Positions 1 through 10,047 of a stretch of DNA of 52,144 nucleotides are shown piece by piece. The DNA comes from Nostoc sp. LEGE 06077 (GTDB lineage Bacteria > Cyanobacteriota > Cyanobacteriia > Cyanobacteriales > Nostocaceae). The notes under the pieces are model-generated. The model ran no database searches, was not told the DNA's origin, and saw only the letters and a list, made by a program, of their open reading frames with translations. Numbering within the stretch: position 1 is the stretch's first letter; each line of letters begins with the position of its first letter. The stretch spans positions 1 through 52,144 of the forward strand of contig NZ_JADEWI010000048.1 of NCBI RefSeq assembly GCF_015207705.1, written 5' to 3'. The position numbers and the translations under genes were made by a program.

Positions 1-123
1 ACGTACTTGTTTGTCATATATAGTGCTGAACGTTGGCAAAAGTGCTTCAAAAGCTTTCCGGTTCAATCCTGTTAATGCCCGTAACAGCCTATCTTGTTTT
101 AATGCCCGTTCGATGTTCAGCAT
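1..123 (-). CDS. Transposase, N-terminal part (runs off the left edge)
   Basis: The minus strand from an ATG at 121-123 reads MLNIERALKQDRLLRALTGL and continues NRKAFEALLPTFSTIYDK before the edge. This N-terminus is typical of cyanobacterial DDE transposases of the IS4/IS5-like type: a short helical segment ahead of the helix-turn-helix and DDE core. Only 41 residues are in the window, so the family and intactness are not settled. Its start lies about 50 nt from the 3' end of the large kinase gene, so one end of the insertion sequence must lie within roughly 124-172. I could not define the terminal inverted repeat because the far end is missing. Confidence 0.75.
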   Translation of the reverse strand, partial: MLNIERALKQDRLLRALTGLNRKAFEALLPTFSTIYDKQVR

Positions 124-172
124 TTCCCCACTTAAGTACTAACTTTCTATTCTCCCTTATTTCCCAACAACT

Positions 173-3100
173 CTACTTTTGGAGAAACTCCAAGATTTGT
201 TTCCCTTTAAAACCTTTCGCCAATTGATATAAATAAGTGGCAAAAGGTTGGAACTCCTCACCTTGTTCTTCTAGTTTTAGCGATCGTTCCGCAATACTTC
301 TTAAGTCCCCCCGCATAGCCAAATCTAGCAAAATTGCCAGTTCGTCTGCGGGCGGAGGCACAATCGCCGCCTGAGATGTTAAGTGTAAAGGATGAATTGA
401 ACTTTTTTGTTCATCCGTCATCTTTCTTACCTTGTCTTCATATACCCATGTCAATCCCAAGTGAATCTGTAACTTTTCTAAAAGTTCTGCTTTGTGGATA
501 GGTTTGGGGAGAAAGTCATCACAGCCAACTTTGCGGCTTTCTTGTTGATTAAACTCAAATACACTAGCCGAGACTGCAATCACGACTATTTCCTGAAAAT
601 TTGGTAACAATCTCAAGCGACGGGTAGCTTCAAAACCATCCATTCCTGTCATCACCAAATCCATCAAAATCAAGTCAGGCTGAAATTCTGGGATTTTATG
701 CAGACAGTCTAAGCCATCACTAGCTACCAAAATTTCAAAACCCAAAGGCTCTAAAATATTGACTAAAACCGAACGATTTTCCCATTTATCATCAACCACT
801 AAAATTTTACGTTTAGAGCCAGAAAAACCAATAATATTCAGTTGATCAATATCAACATTTGTCTGTTGCTCAACCTCTGGCAATTCTAAATCTAGCCAAA
901 AAACACTGCCTTTGCCCAGTTCACTTTTGACACATAATTCACTACCCATCATCTGAACCAATTGACGGCTAATTGTCAAGCCCAATCCGGTTCCTTCTGT
1001 CTTTAAACTATCCTCACCCACTTGTTTAAATGGCAGAAATATGTCTTCTAATTGCTCATGGGCAATGCCAATTCCTGTGTCTGCTACTAAAAAGCGAATT
1101 TTTATTTGTGGAGATTTACCAACAAGATGTTGTCTATCTAATATCCAGTCTCCGTGCTGGGTCACATAGCCTACTTTAAAGGTTATACTACCTTTTTTGG
1201 TAAACTTAACTGCATTGCTTAATAAATTAATTAAAACTTGACGTAACCGTTTTTCATCACCACGAATTAGTTTGGGTAGAGAACAAACAGGTTGATAAAC
1301 TAAAGCAAGTCCTTTAATTTCTGCACGCAGCCGACAAATTTCGGCGATGCCTTGTAAAAATGCGGGAAAATTAAAGTCCTTAAACTCTAGCTCCATTTTC
1401 CGAGCTTCTATTTTAGAAATATCTAAAATATCATTAATCAGTGTTAAAAGATGTTCACCACACTGATGGATAATATTTACACCATTTTTTTGTTGATTAC
1501 TCAAAGAGATATCTGTTTTAAATATTTGTGTATAACCCAAAATTCCATTTAAAGGTGTGCGTAGTTCGTGACTCATATTTGCGAGAAATTCACTCTTGGC
1601 GCGGTTAGCATCTGCGGCGGCTTCTTCGGCTTTTTGGCGTTCCTGAATTTCTTGTTGTAGTTGTAAATTTCTCGCTTGTAATTCTAAAGTGCGTTCTTTA
1701 ACTTTTGTTTCTAATGTCCGGTTATATTCTGCCAAATCATGATAAAGACGGGCATTATCTAAAGAAATTGCGGCTTGTGATGATAAAAGTTGTAAAATTT
1801 CTAATCTTTCTGGTGTAAATGCCCCAGCAATTAATTTATTTTCTAAATAAAGAATGCCAACTAACTTACCCTGATTCACAATCGGGCTACATAAGATAGA
1901 TTTTGGTTGATGCAAGACAATATAACTATCTGTTGTAAATACTCCTTCAGATGTAGCATTGTTGAGTACAACATTTTCCTTAGTTCGCTGCACATAATTA
2001 ATCAATGATATGGGCAATTGCAGACTCGATGCAACCGGGGTTGATTGTCGCACATTAATTTCCGTTTCCCCAAACTTACCTGATGCTTCGATAAATAAAT
2101 TATCGGCTTTATCTAAAATCAAACATCCTGTTTCTGCACCAGCATTTTCTAGCAAAATGTGCATTAATTTAGCTAGTAGTTTATCTAAAACAATTTCCCC
2201 AGAAAGGGCTTGGGAGGCTTTCATCACGGTAGCTAAATCAAAAGCTCCACTCATACTGTGATTTAGTGAGTGGATGAGGCGATTTTTGTCTAAATTTGCT
2301 GTTTTGCGTTCCGATAGTCGCCCCACAATTTGGGGATATTTTGCTTCCAAATTTCTCAGCTTGGCGATCGCACCCCAGTTACTATATCCATAGTAAGCAT
2401 CAGTGAGATAAATCTGGGCAACTTTTTCTCTCCCCCTCTCAAAATAAAACTTTGCTGCTAGTTCATTGGCGAGAGCCTCTTCTTGAATATATCCTTGGGC
2501 TTTAGCTCCAGCAATAGCGCGGTCATAATCTGTCATTGCTTGCCAATATTGACCAAGTATGCGAGATTTTTCTGCCTCTACAAGCTCATATTTATGCTGA
2601 AAATTCATCGGTGCATGATCTGCCCATTTTCGCATTTTTGCTTGATTATTATTTACTTTATCTAGTAGAAGTTTTTGATGTGCAGATGCAGCCGATGGAT
2701 ATATTGCCAGTTGTACTAAAGAATCGTAGAAATGGAATAACGGCACATTTAACCACCCTGTGACTCCATCTAAATACTCTTCGGCTTTGCTGGCATTTTC
2801 CACCGCTTGAGCAAATTCCCCAAATAAATAACAGAGAATTAATTTATTCAGGAATACATAATGAATTACTGTGCGCTCATTTGATTGGATGTGGAATGGT
2901 AACAATTGCTCTTCGTTATAAGCTTCCCCAATTAAAAGGCCAGGTTGTTCCGATAATCCAATTAAATTCAAAACTGCTTGGTGAAAGACTTGATGCCATT
3001 TTAGGGCAGTCTCTTGATGAATTTGCGCGATCGCCTTACTATATTTTGCCATCTCCTGTTCTAGGCTGGTTAATTCCGCACCACTCCAATAGGCATATTG

Positions 3101-6100
3101 ACACCTATTACTAGCTGAATAGCCTGTGTGTACTAAATCCCCAGATTCTAATCCACTTAAATAAGCATCTTCTAAAAGTGGTAAAGTCTCTCTCACATGA
3201 TGTTTCCCATGAGTGATGAATGTAGCAACTTTAAATAAAACTTGGCTTCTCACTTCATAAGCATCTAAACGTGATAATAAATTTAAAGCCAATTGTCCAA
3301 TTTGATAAGCAGCTTCAATATCTTGTGATAACCCGCTAAAAACTACACCAAAATCAGCAAAACCACTCGCAGAAAAAGGTGTATTTCCATGTTGAATAGA
3401 TAAATTGACTTGCTGACAAGCCATCAAAATAAATAATGCAGGTGCAGATTGATAAGCCGCAGGGACTAAACTTGCTATCAGTCTAATCGCTGCTAATTTG
3501 TGAGGATCTGTTACAGAAGGCGAATTAATTAAATCTTCTATGCCTTTACCTGCTAAATTGCTTGTAGTTTCTTGAATAGCTTGCTGAATATCTAACTCAG
3601 ATGGTGCTTGGTTGAGTTTTATTCCCAACATTTCTAAAACTTCCAATCCCAGTTGCACTGCTGCAATTAGTTTCCTTTGCACTTCACAGCTTTTGATTCG
3701 CAACTCATAAACTTTCACTTTTTCTAGTTGCGTTTTTGCTTGTTGCACTACTGCTTCAGCTAATAACTCCAATTGCTCAAAGTCACCACCTAAAAATGCC
3801 GCCTCTGCTGCTTCCTGATATACCTTTAATGTCAATTCATATTGCTGATGCCAACTGTTAGTTGTTAATAAAATCAAAGCTATCTTTAAATAGCGCATAG
3901 CAGACTCATAAGCCGCGGCGGCTTTCGCTTTTTTACCTGCGAGTAGATTGAGTTCAGCTAACTCATATTTTTCTGACTCTGAACTTAGTAAATCGATACC
4001 ATAATTTAGGTGATTGACTAAAGAAAAAATATGTTCTTTTTGCTCTTCTAGGGACGTTTTTTGTAAAATTAATCGACCAATTTGAAAATGTGTTGCCTTT
4101 TTCTGCTCATCGGGAATTAGCGAATAAGATGCTTGCTGTACACGGTCATGTAAAAACTTGTAGGTAATTGGCTGCGGTAATGAGTCTGTTAGCAATTCTG
4201 CTTCTGGCTGTTCATTTAAAACTAGCGGTATTTTATAAGACGAATCTAAAGGTAAAACCAGCCCTGCTTGTAAAGCTTCCCAGAGTTCTGCGGCTGTTTC
4301 TGTCCAAGATTTTTGGTTAACAATGCTTAAAATATCTAAATTAAATTTATCGCCAATACAAGCTGCTAATTGTAAAATTTTTTGGGTTGTTGGTGATAAT
4401 TTTTGAATTTGATTTACCATCAGTTCAACGACATTATCGGTAATTTCAATGTCTTGAATCAGTTCCAGATTCCACTGCCAAGAAGCTGTAATGAAATCAA
4501 AAAACAACAAGTTCTCTTGGTACAGAGACTTGATAATTTGGGTAACAAAAAATGGATTGCCTTGGGTTTTATTAAAGACTAAATCAGCTAATTTTTGTGA
4601 TTCTTCTCTGCGACTTTTAATTGTATCATGAACTAACTGTTGGACATACCCAATCTCTAAAGGCTGAAGCACAATACTATTGATACTTACTCCCAATTTT
4701 TGGAGTTCTTCTAGAGTTAATACTAAAGGATGTGTCGAATTCACTTCGTTATCACGATATGCACCTATTAATAATAAATATTGACTTTCCGGGTCACTCA
4801 GCAACAGTTTAATTAGCTTAAGAGAAGCTACATCTGCCCACTGTAAATCATCCAAGAAAATTACTAATGGATGTTCTGCTTGGGAAAATACATAAATAAA
4901 TTGTTGAAATAATCGATTGAAGCGATTTTGCGCTTCATTAATTACTAATGTTGGGATGTCAGGCTGAACGCCGATAATTTTTTCCACATCAGGAATCACG
5001 TCAATAATAACTTGACCGTGGATACCAACTGCTGATAAAAGTTTGTTTTTCCAGATTGTGATTTTTTCAGTGTTTTCTGTTAATATCTGACGGATTAATT
5101 CTTGAATAGCCTGAATTAACGCTGCATAAGGTATATGACGTTTATACTGATCAAATTTTCCCGCAATAAAATACCCATGCTGGCGGATAATTGGTTTATA
5201 AACTTCATTTATTAACGAAGACTTACCAATTCCCGAATAACCGCTAACTAACATTAACTCAGCCTTTCCAGAACTAACTTGCTCAAAGGTATTGATCAAT
5301 TTAGTAACTTCTCCTTCTCTACCATAAAGTTTTTGCGGAATCAGCAATTGACTAGATAAATCAAGTTGACCAACAACAAAATTATCAATTTTACCAGTTG
5401 TTTGTAGTTGTTTTAAACATATTTCCAAGTCTGCTTTTAAACCCAAAGCATTTTGGTATCTTTCTTCAGCAGTTTTAGCTAATAATTTCATGATAATATT
5501 CGACACTGCTGGAGGAATTTGAGCATTTAAAGCTTGAGGTGGTATAGGGATTTTAGCAATATGTGAATGAATGATTTCTAAAGGGTCATTTACATCAAAA
5601 GGTGGCGTGCCAAGGAGAATGTGATATAGTGTCACACCTAACGAGTACAAATCAGTTCGATAGTCTATAGAACGGTTCATTCTCCCAGTTTGCTCTGGTG
5701 AAATATAAGCAAGACTATTTTCTGGGAAATTGAGATAATTAACTGTCTGATTTTCTCTAGATAAGCGTGAAGCAATACTAAAATCTATAATTTTTATTTT
5801 ATTTGTGTTGGGGTTAATTAAAATATTACGAGGCTGAATATCTTGATGAATAATATGATTTTGATGTAACTGAGATAGTGTTAAAGCTAATTGAATCGCA
5901 ATTTGTAAAAAAATGTTTAATTCTGAGGTTTTTGTGTTAATAAAATCCTGGAGTATTTCTCCAGGAATATCTTCTAAGATGAGGGCTATGCCATTTTGTG
6001 TACTTTCTAAAGCTAGAGGTTGAATCACTCCTTCTATTGTCAAAGATTGCAGTATTTGATACTCATATCTAATCCGAGTGATTTGCTCAATTGTGGGATA

Positions 6101-6226
6101 TGCAGTTTTGAGAATTTTGATAATTACCGATATTTGTTCTGATTCTTTAACAGCACGGTAAATACAGGTATTTGCGTTATCATAAAGAACTTTGATGAGA
6201 TTGTAGTCGGGAAGAATAATACTCAT
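173..6226 (-). CDS. Ser/Thr kinase - AAA ATPase - GAF - histidine kinase - receiver hybrid protein
   Basis: A 2017-residue cytosolic signalling protein. In order: a protein-kinase domain (about 8-270; Lys in VIIKILK, catalytic-loop HQD at 127-129 with Asn134, DFS at 148-150 where DFG is usual); an AAA/NACHT-like ATPase with Walker A GYSGIGKSS (329-337) and Walker B LVIFLDDLQWAD (454-465); a long helical TPR-like middle; a GAF domain (about 1335-1500); a coiled linker; HisKA with SHELRTPLNGIL (His about 1552); HATPase_c with N box, ADTGIGIA and GTGLGLTIS (about 1670-1755); a receiver domain (VVDD about 1808, phospho-Asp in LILMDLVMTGMDG about 1854); and a C-terminal helical tail. No membrane segment is seen. 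This architecture is known in filamentous cyanobacteria; the ligand is unknown. Changed HRD and DFG motifs leave kinase activity uncertain. It is transcribed alone. Confidence 0.93.
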   Translation of the reverse strand: MSIILPDYNLIKVLYDNANTCIYRAVKESEQISVIIKILKTAYPTIEQITRIRYEYQILQSLTIEGVIQPLALESTQNGIALILEDIPGEILQDFINTKTSELNIFLQIAIQLALTLSQLHQNHIIHQDIQPRNILINPNTNKIKIIDFSIASRLSRENQTVNYLNFPENSLAYISPEQTGRMNRSIDYRTDLYSLGVTLYHILLGTPPFDVNDPLEIIHSHIAKIPIPPQALNAQIPPAVSNIIMKLLAKTAEERYQNALGLKADLEICLKQLQTTGKIDNFVVGQLDLSSQLLIPQKLYGREGEVTKLINTFEQVSSGKAELMLVSGYSGIGKSSLINEVYKPIIRQHGYFIAGKFDQYKRHIPYAALIQAIQELIRQILTENTEKITIWKNKLLSAVGIHGQVIIDVIPDVEKIIGVQPDIPTLVINEAQNRFNRLFQQFIYVFSQAEHPLVIFLDDLQWADVASLKLIKLLLSDPESQYLLLIGAYRDNEVNSTHPLVLTLEELQKLGVSINSIVLQPLEIGYVQQLVHDTIKSRREESQKLADLVFNKTQGNPFFVTQIIKSLYQENLLFFDFITASWQWNLELIQDIEITDNVVELMVNQIQKLSPTTQKILQLAACIGDKFNLDILSIVNQKSWTETAAELWEALQAGLVLPLDSSYKIPLVLNEQPEAELLTDSLPQPITYKFLHDRVQQASYSLIPDEQKKATHFQIGRLILQKTSLEEQKEHIFSLVNHLNYGIDLLSSESEKYELAELNLLAGKKAKAAAAYESAMRYLKIALILLTTNSWHQQYELTLKVYQEAAEAAFLGGDFEQLELLAEAVVQQAKTQLEKVKVYELRIKSCEVQRKLIAAVQLGLEVLEMLGIKLNQAPSELDIQQAIQETTSNLAGKGIEDLINSPSVTDPHKLAAIRLIASLVPAAYQSAPALFILMACQQVNLSIQHGNTPFSASGFADFGVVFSGLSQDIEAAYQIGQLALNLLSRLDAYEVRSQVLFKVATFITHGKHHVRETLPLLEDAYLSGLESGDLVHTGYSASNRCQYAYWSGAELTSLEQEMAKYSKAIAQIHQETALKWHQVFHQAVLNLIGLSEQPGLLIGEAYNEEQLLPFHIQSNERTVIHYVFLNKLILCYLFGEFAQAVENASKAEEYLDGVTGWLNVPLFHFYDSLVQLAIYPSAASAHQKLLLDKVNNNQAKMRKWADHAPMNFQHKYELVEAEKSRILGQYWQAMTDYDRAIAGAKAQGYIQEEALANELAAKFYFERGREKVAQIYLTDAYYGYSNWGAIAKLRNLEAKYPQIVGRLSERKTANLDKNRLIHSLNHSMSGAFDLATVMKASQALSGEIVLDKLLAKLMHILLENAGAETGCLILDKADNLFIEASGKFGETEINVRQSTPVASSLQLPISLINYVQRTKENVVLNNATSEGVFTTDSYIVLHQPKSILCSPIVNQGKLVGILYLENKLIAGAFTPERLEILQLLSSQAAISLDNARLYHDLAEYNRTLETKVKERTLELQARNLQLQQEIQERQKAEEAAADANRAKSEFLANMSHELRTPLNGILGYTQIFKTDISLSNQQKNGVNIIHQCGEHLLTLINDILDISKIEARKMELEFKDFNFPAFLQGIAEICRLRAEIKGLALVYQPVCSLPKLIRGDEKRLRQVLINLLSNAVKFTKKGSITFKVGYVTQHGDWILDRQHLVGKSPQIKIRFLVADTGIGIAHEQLEDIFLPFKQVGEDSLKTEGTGLGLTISRQLVQMMGSELCVKSELGKGSVFWLDLELPEVEQQTNVDIDQLNIIGFSGSKRKILVVDDKWENRSVLVNILEPLGFEILVASDGLDCLHKIPEFQPDLILMDLVMTGMDGFEATRRLRLLPNFQEIVVIAVSASVFEFNQQESRKVGCDDFLPKPIHKAELLEKLQIHLGLTWVYEDKVRKMTDEQKSSIHPLHLTSQAAIVPPPADELAILLDLAMRGDLRSIAERSLKLEEQGEEFQPFATYLYQLAKGFKGKQILEFLQK

Positions 6227-6464
6227 GTTTATTTTGTAACTTGCGTGAGCTAAATCTTGAACTCAGTAATCAAGGAACTATTTTGGTATTACTAAGTTTT
6301 TTAATGTTGGCTTACTTATATTTTGTACCATTTTCAATAATTTTTATGTGGACAATACCCGCAACTTAAAATTTTTTTTGCAACTAAAAGCATTGCCAAC
6401 CTTACAAAAGTTGTCATTCAATCTTATATCCCTATACAAAGCATAGTAGCGTGTGAGGAAGCTA
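6227..6464. other. Intergenic, promoter side of the large kinase gene
   Basis: AT-rich spacer between the kinase start and the decayed ORF. Any kinase promoter should lie here, read on the minus strand. I see no convincing operator, RNA gene or ORF. Confidence 0.5.
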
Positions 6465-6824
6465 TCATTTGCTATTACTAGATGTGGCAAAATTGGCGTA
6501 GCTCAATTCATTCACCCGATTCCAGTTATAAACTTGTTTACAGGTGATATTTTTACGGGTATTTTCTTCATATATCTCAATATAAATTTGCTGGGCGGCT
6601 TGTAATATATCCTAGCTATAGGGAGTTAGTTGTGTACCACCAGCAATCAATATCGAATCCTTAACTTGTTCGGCGACTACTTTTGCACCGATAAAAGTCA
6701 CTAAACTTTTAGTCCAACTAGTAGCAATACGCCAGGGGACAGTTGGAAGTCCAGTTTGCACTCCGGGAGATGTGGTACTACGACTACAAGCAGTTGTGTT
6801 TAAAATCTTTCGGCTTTTCATCAT
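6465..6824 (-). pseudogene. Decayed ORF with an in-frame amber codon
   Basis: A frame of 120 codons starts MMKSRKILNTTACSRSTTSP and is broken by TAG at 6612-6614. It continues in the same frame as DILQAAQQIYIEIYEENTRK and ends at TGA 6465-6467. The continuation looks like real protein (helical, with aromatic and charged residues), so one nonsense mutation in a formerly longer gene is the simplest reading. I do not recognise the family. There is no clear Shine-Dalgarno. The upstream part alone could be a 70-residue ORF, but its composition gives no function. Confidence 0.4.
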
Positions 6825-6869
6825 GCTTGGTAATGTTAATAATTGATTGACTTGGAAAAGTGTTGAAGC

Positions 6870-6898
6870 TAGAGACTAGTCTTAACCTCTAGTCTCTA
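6870..6898. repeat. Short inverted repeat upstream of mtnA
   Basis: TAGAGACTAG and CTAGTCTCTA form a perfect 10-bp stem around a 9-nt loop. It has no following T run on either strand, so terminator function is doubtful. It may be a dispersed palindromic repeat or a structured leader element about 60 nt before the mtnA start. Confidence 0.45.
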
Positions 6899-6959
6899 AC
6901 TTCAGCGTCTCGTTTTCATTTATTTTTGTGTACACAGTTGATGATGGCTACCGATTTTT

Positions 6960-8024
6960 ATGACAAACTCTGCAAATCAGGTTTACCCCGTAATTTGGCA
7001 CAATGATTCAGTCTCACTAATTGATCAAACCCGTTTACCCAATGAATATGCCTTTGTGGAAATTCATCGTAGTGAAGATATGGCGCTGGCGATTAAAACC
7101 ATGATTGTGCGGGGTGCGCCGGCTATTGGTGTGGCTGCGGCTTATGGGATGTATCTGGGGGCGAGGGAAATTAGCACAAGGGAACGCACTGAATTCTTAA
7201 CTCAACTAGAAACAGTCGCCCAATTATTACGAGAGACTCGTCCCACGGCGGTAAACTTATTCTGGGCAATTAGCCGGATGTTAAAAACTGCCCAGGAAAC
7301 TGAAGGAAGCATCGAAGATATCAAACAAGTTTTATTCCAAACAGCCCAAGCCATTAATGCGGAAGATTTGCAAACTTGTCAGGCGATGGGTGATCATGGT
7401 TTAACTGTACTGCCCAAAACACCCGAAAAACTCACTTTACTGACTCACTGTAATGCTGGCGCGTTAGCCACAGCCGGTTATGGTACAGCTTTGGGAGTTG
7501 TGCGTTCTGCGTGGCGCGAAGGGCGTTTAGAACGGTTGTTTGCTGATGAAACCCGCCCCCGCTTACAAGGTGCAAAACTCACAGCTTGGGAATGTGTGCA
7601 AGAAGGAATTCCCGTCACGGTAATTACCGATAACATGGCCGCCCATTGTATGCAGAGGGGTTTGATTCATGCAGTGGTTGTTGGCGCTGATAGGATTGCG
7701 GCGAATGGTGACACAGCGAATAAAATTGGCACCTATAGTTTAGCGATCGTTGCTAAAGCCCATAATGTACCTTTCTTCGTCGCTGCACCTCTTTCTACGG
7801 TAGATTTTGCATTAGCTAACGGTAGTCAAATCCCCATTGAAGAACGTCACCCAGAAGAAATTTACCAAGTGGGTAACACCAGACTCACCCCTGAAGGTGT
7901 GGAATTTTACAACCCAGCTTTTGATGTCACCCCAGCCGAATTAATCACAGCCATAATTACAGAAAATGGGGCATTTGCACCTGGTGATTTAGCTAAGTAC
8001 CAGTTAAAACAGTGTGTTAACTAA
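6960..8024 (+). CDS. mtnA: S-methyl-5-thioribose-1-phosphate isomerase
   Basis: Converts 5-methylthioribose-1-phosphate to 5-methylthioribulose-1-phosphate in the cytosolic methionine salvage pathway. The 354 residues match the usual family length. Visible signatures are [13 protein letters not shown] (51-63), the catalytic cysteine in [18 protein letters not shown] (Cys164) and the catalytic aspartate in [18 protein letters not shown] (Asp244). The eIF2B-alpha-like fold family includes regulatory paralogues, but both catalytic residues are present here. No other salvage gene is adjacent, so it is a stand-alone gene. It is followed 17 nt later by the secreted protease-like gene on the same strand, which could share its transcript. 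Confidence 0.95.
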   Translation: MTNSANQVYPVIWHNDSVSLIDQTRLPNEYAFVEIHRSEDMALAIKTMIVRGAPAIGVAAAYGMYLGAREISTRERTEFLTQLETVAQLLRETRPTAVNLFWAISRMLKTAQETEGSIEDIKQVLFQTAQAINAEDLQTCQAMGDHGLTVLPKTPEKLTLLTHCNAGALATAGYGTALGVVRSAWREGRLERLFADETRPRLQGAKLTAWECVQEGIPVTVITDNMAAHCMQRGLIHAVVVGADRIAANGDTANKIGTYSLAIVAKAHNVPFFVAAPLSTVDFALANGSQIPIEERHPEEIYQVGNTRLTPEGVEFYNPAFDVTPAELITAIITENGAFAPGDLAKYQLKQCVN

Positions 8025-8041
8025 CTAACATCACTGTTTTT

Positions 8042-9274
8042 ATGCAAATTCTCATTCAGTCTTGGGGGAAAAAATATCAGATTCCCACAAGCCAAAATTC
8101 TCGCCGAAGCAAAAGCCTGCTTTCTCATATATTTATGGCAGGCATTTTTTTCAGCAGCCTTTTCCCCTTGATACCAACACCAGCCGTAGGTCAAGTTACT
8201 TTATCCCCATCAAAATCCAACAACCTGGGACAGCAACTTTTACAAGAAGTCTCAAAATGTACTGAAGCTAAATCTTTTAACCAGAAACTCACAAATCCTC
8301 AAGCTGAAGCTATTGCTAATAGATGTGCTTTGCAAGTGGTAGCACTAGCTCCAAATGGCAAATTCCGCTCAGATGCTTTTGAACGTATGGCAGCTTTTAT
8401 GGAAGCAGCTGGTGTGAAACTCCCTCAACCTATTAGCCAAGGACAAGCCAGTGTGCAACTTAGCTTTGCTAGTGAGAGTTCTATTTTTACGATTCCAGTC
8501 CGCATTGGTCAACAAACTCAAACTTTTATATTAGATACAGGTAATAGTCAAACAATTATTAATAGTCAACTAGCTCAACAATTAGGGCTTAACAGTAGCC
8601 CTGTACCAAATGAGCTTTTAGCTTATAAGCCAGTTATTGGTAATAACTTAAAAGCATTGGCAGTAAATACCCATATTTTACCAGTTTTAGAGGTCAATTC
8701 TGCTAGTGTTTCTGGTATACACAGCTTAGGCCTACCTGCACAGGCACTACCAAAGGATATCTCTGGAGTTTTAGGTCTGGATTTTCTCAGTAATTTCGAT
8801 GTTTTACTCAATCCCAAAAAACAACAATTACAACTTTTACCACCTTCTGATTCTGTTGCTAGTGCTATCTCTTTAAAAGGAAAATTTGGGATTTTAACTG
8901 CCCAAGTTTATATTAACGGTCAAGGGCCTTTTAGCTTTGCTGTGGATACAGGCGCATACAGTATGATGGTATCCCAGTCATTAGCTCAAAAATTAGGAAT
9001 TGATGATCGCCAGGCTCAAACAGTAGAAATATTCGGTTTTGGTGGACGAGAAAGCGTTAAGAAAGTTAAATTGAATAAACTGCAAATTCAGCAACATCAA
9101 GTAACTGAAATTGATGCAGTTATTGTTGAGCAAAGCAACATTCTCAAACTTCCAGGGGTAGAAGGTATTATCGGACAAAACTTTCTCAACAAATATCAAC
9201 AACATTGGCGCTTTAGCAAACCCAATAGACTCGGAGTTGTTGAATCTGGAAGTTTAGTTTTACAGCTTTTATGA
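8042..9274 (+). CDS. Exported retropepsin-like aspartic protease, two DTG halves
   Basis: A 410-residue protein with a basic N-terminus, a hydrophobic stretch at about 29-48 and an Ala-Val-Gly-Gln region suited to signal cleavage, so probably periplasmic or anchored. Two aspartic-protease half-sites are visible: FILDTGNSQTIIN (DTG 165-167) and FAVDTGAYSMMVS (DTG 302-304), each followed by a later hydrophobic-Gly segment (GVLGLDFLSNFDVLL; GIIGQNFLNKY). Retroviral-type proteases dimerise from single halves; here both halves sit in one chain, giving a pepsin-like pseudo-dimer. The substrate is unknown. It starts 17 nt after mtnA ends and is followed by a lipoprotein gene on the same strand. Confidence 0.85.
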   Translation: MQILIQSWGKKYQIPTSQNSRRSKSLLSHIFMAGIFFSSLFPLIPTPAVGQVTLSPSKSNNLGQQLLQEVSKCTEAKSFNQKLTNPQAEAIANRCALQVVALAPNGKFRSDAFERMAAFMEAAGVKLPQPISQGQASVQLSFASESSIFTIPVRIGQQTQTFILDTGNSQTIINSQLAQQLGLNSSPVPNELLAYKPVIGNNLKALAVNTHILPVLEVNSASVSGIHSLGLPAQALPKDISGVLGLDFLSNFDVLLNPKKQQLQLLPPSDSVASAISLKGKFGILTAQVYINGQGPFSFAVDTGAYSMMVSQSLAQKLGIDDRQAQTVEIFGFGGRESVKKVKLNKLQIQQHQVTEIDAVIVEQSNILKLPGVEGIIGQNFLNKYQQHWRFSKPNRLGVVESGSLVLQLL

Positions 9275-9354
9275 ATGGAGTAAAGTCATCCCAATTCTCC
9301 CTTCTGCAAAATTAGTTTCAATCGTCCTAATAACTTTTCACAATCATATCACCC

Positions 9355-9831
9355 ATGAAAAATCTTAGCTTAACAATTGGATTAATTATTTGTCTTATTT
9401 CGATTACCAGTTGTACTAGTTCCTCTACAGAAATTATCAAAGAAACTCCCACAAATAATTCTCAACAGATTAACTCTGAGATGACGCAGAGTCAGACCAA
9501 AAACTCAATTGTTAACACATCTCCCCAAGCAACTCCGACAACAGCAGTTTCTCCAAATCCAGAAAAATTGCCAAATTCCCCACCCACCATTGGCACAGTT
9601 AAAGAACTAGTCAACGGTGATTTATTGTGTTATGCCACATTAACTGATGAACAAGGAATGGAACATCAGGTAGGTGCATCTTTTGAGATTTGTGCAGAAT
9701 CGGCAAAATTTTTAAACAAAAAAGTGCGGGCATCTTACACAATTGAATCGGTGAGTGATTGCCAAAGTGCTGAACCATGTGGCAAAAGTAAAAAAGAATC
9801 AATAATTACGAAGATGGAAGTTTTGAGTTAA
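9355..9831 (+). CDS. Small lipoprotein of unknown function
   Basis: 158 residues with a short hydrophobic signal (LSLTIGLIICLISITSC) ending in a lipobox cysteine at position 20. A Ser/Thr/Asn/Gln-rich disordered linker follows (about 21-75), then a compact C-terminal domain of about 80 residues with cysteines in LLCYATLT, FEICAES, DCQSAEPCGKS. The four cysteines could form two disulfides, fitting an envelope location. I do not recognise the domain; it looks like a small beta-barrel of the sort seen in cyanobacterial lipoproteins. It lies 80 nt after the aspartic-protease gene, possibly co-transcribed. Confidence 0.75.
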   Translation: MKNLSLTIGLIICLISITSCTSSSTEIIKETPTNNSQQINSEMTQSQTKNSIVNTSPQATPTTAVSPNPEKLPNSPPTIGTVKELVNGDLLCYATLTDEQGMEHQVGASFEICAESAKFLNKKVRASYTIESVSDCQSAEPCGKSKKESIITKMEVLS

Positions 9832-9877
9832 TAAAAAATATAGCTGACTAAGGATGTGAAATTTATCTAGGGTATTG

Positions 9878-10044
9878 ATGCCTAAAAAAAATTTAACCTA
9901 AAAGCTTGGGCTATTCGTTTGGCTTGGGTTTGTGTGATTATTGGAGTAGCATTTCTCTATTTTTATCCCATCATTAGTTGTAGAGTTTGGCATGATCAAG
10001 CTGCTTGTGAAACTGAAAAGTGGCAGCAGCGTAATTTACCCTAA
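9878..10044 (+). pseudogene. Small membrane protein with a frameshift in a poly-A tract
   Basis: ATG at 9878 begins MPKK but hits a stop after 7 sense codons. The other frame after the A8 tract (9884-9891) reads FNLKAWAIRLAWVCVIIGVA followed by FLYFYPIISCRVWHDQAACE and ends at TAA 10042-10044. One extra A would join them into a 55-residue protein with one transmembrane helix and a two-Cys tail. The downstream frame is clearly coding-like and has no start codon of its own. Candidates are a true frameshift, a sequencing error in the homopolymer, or transcript slippage on the A tract. Confidence 0.5.
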
Positions 10045-10047
10045 TTC

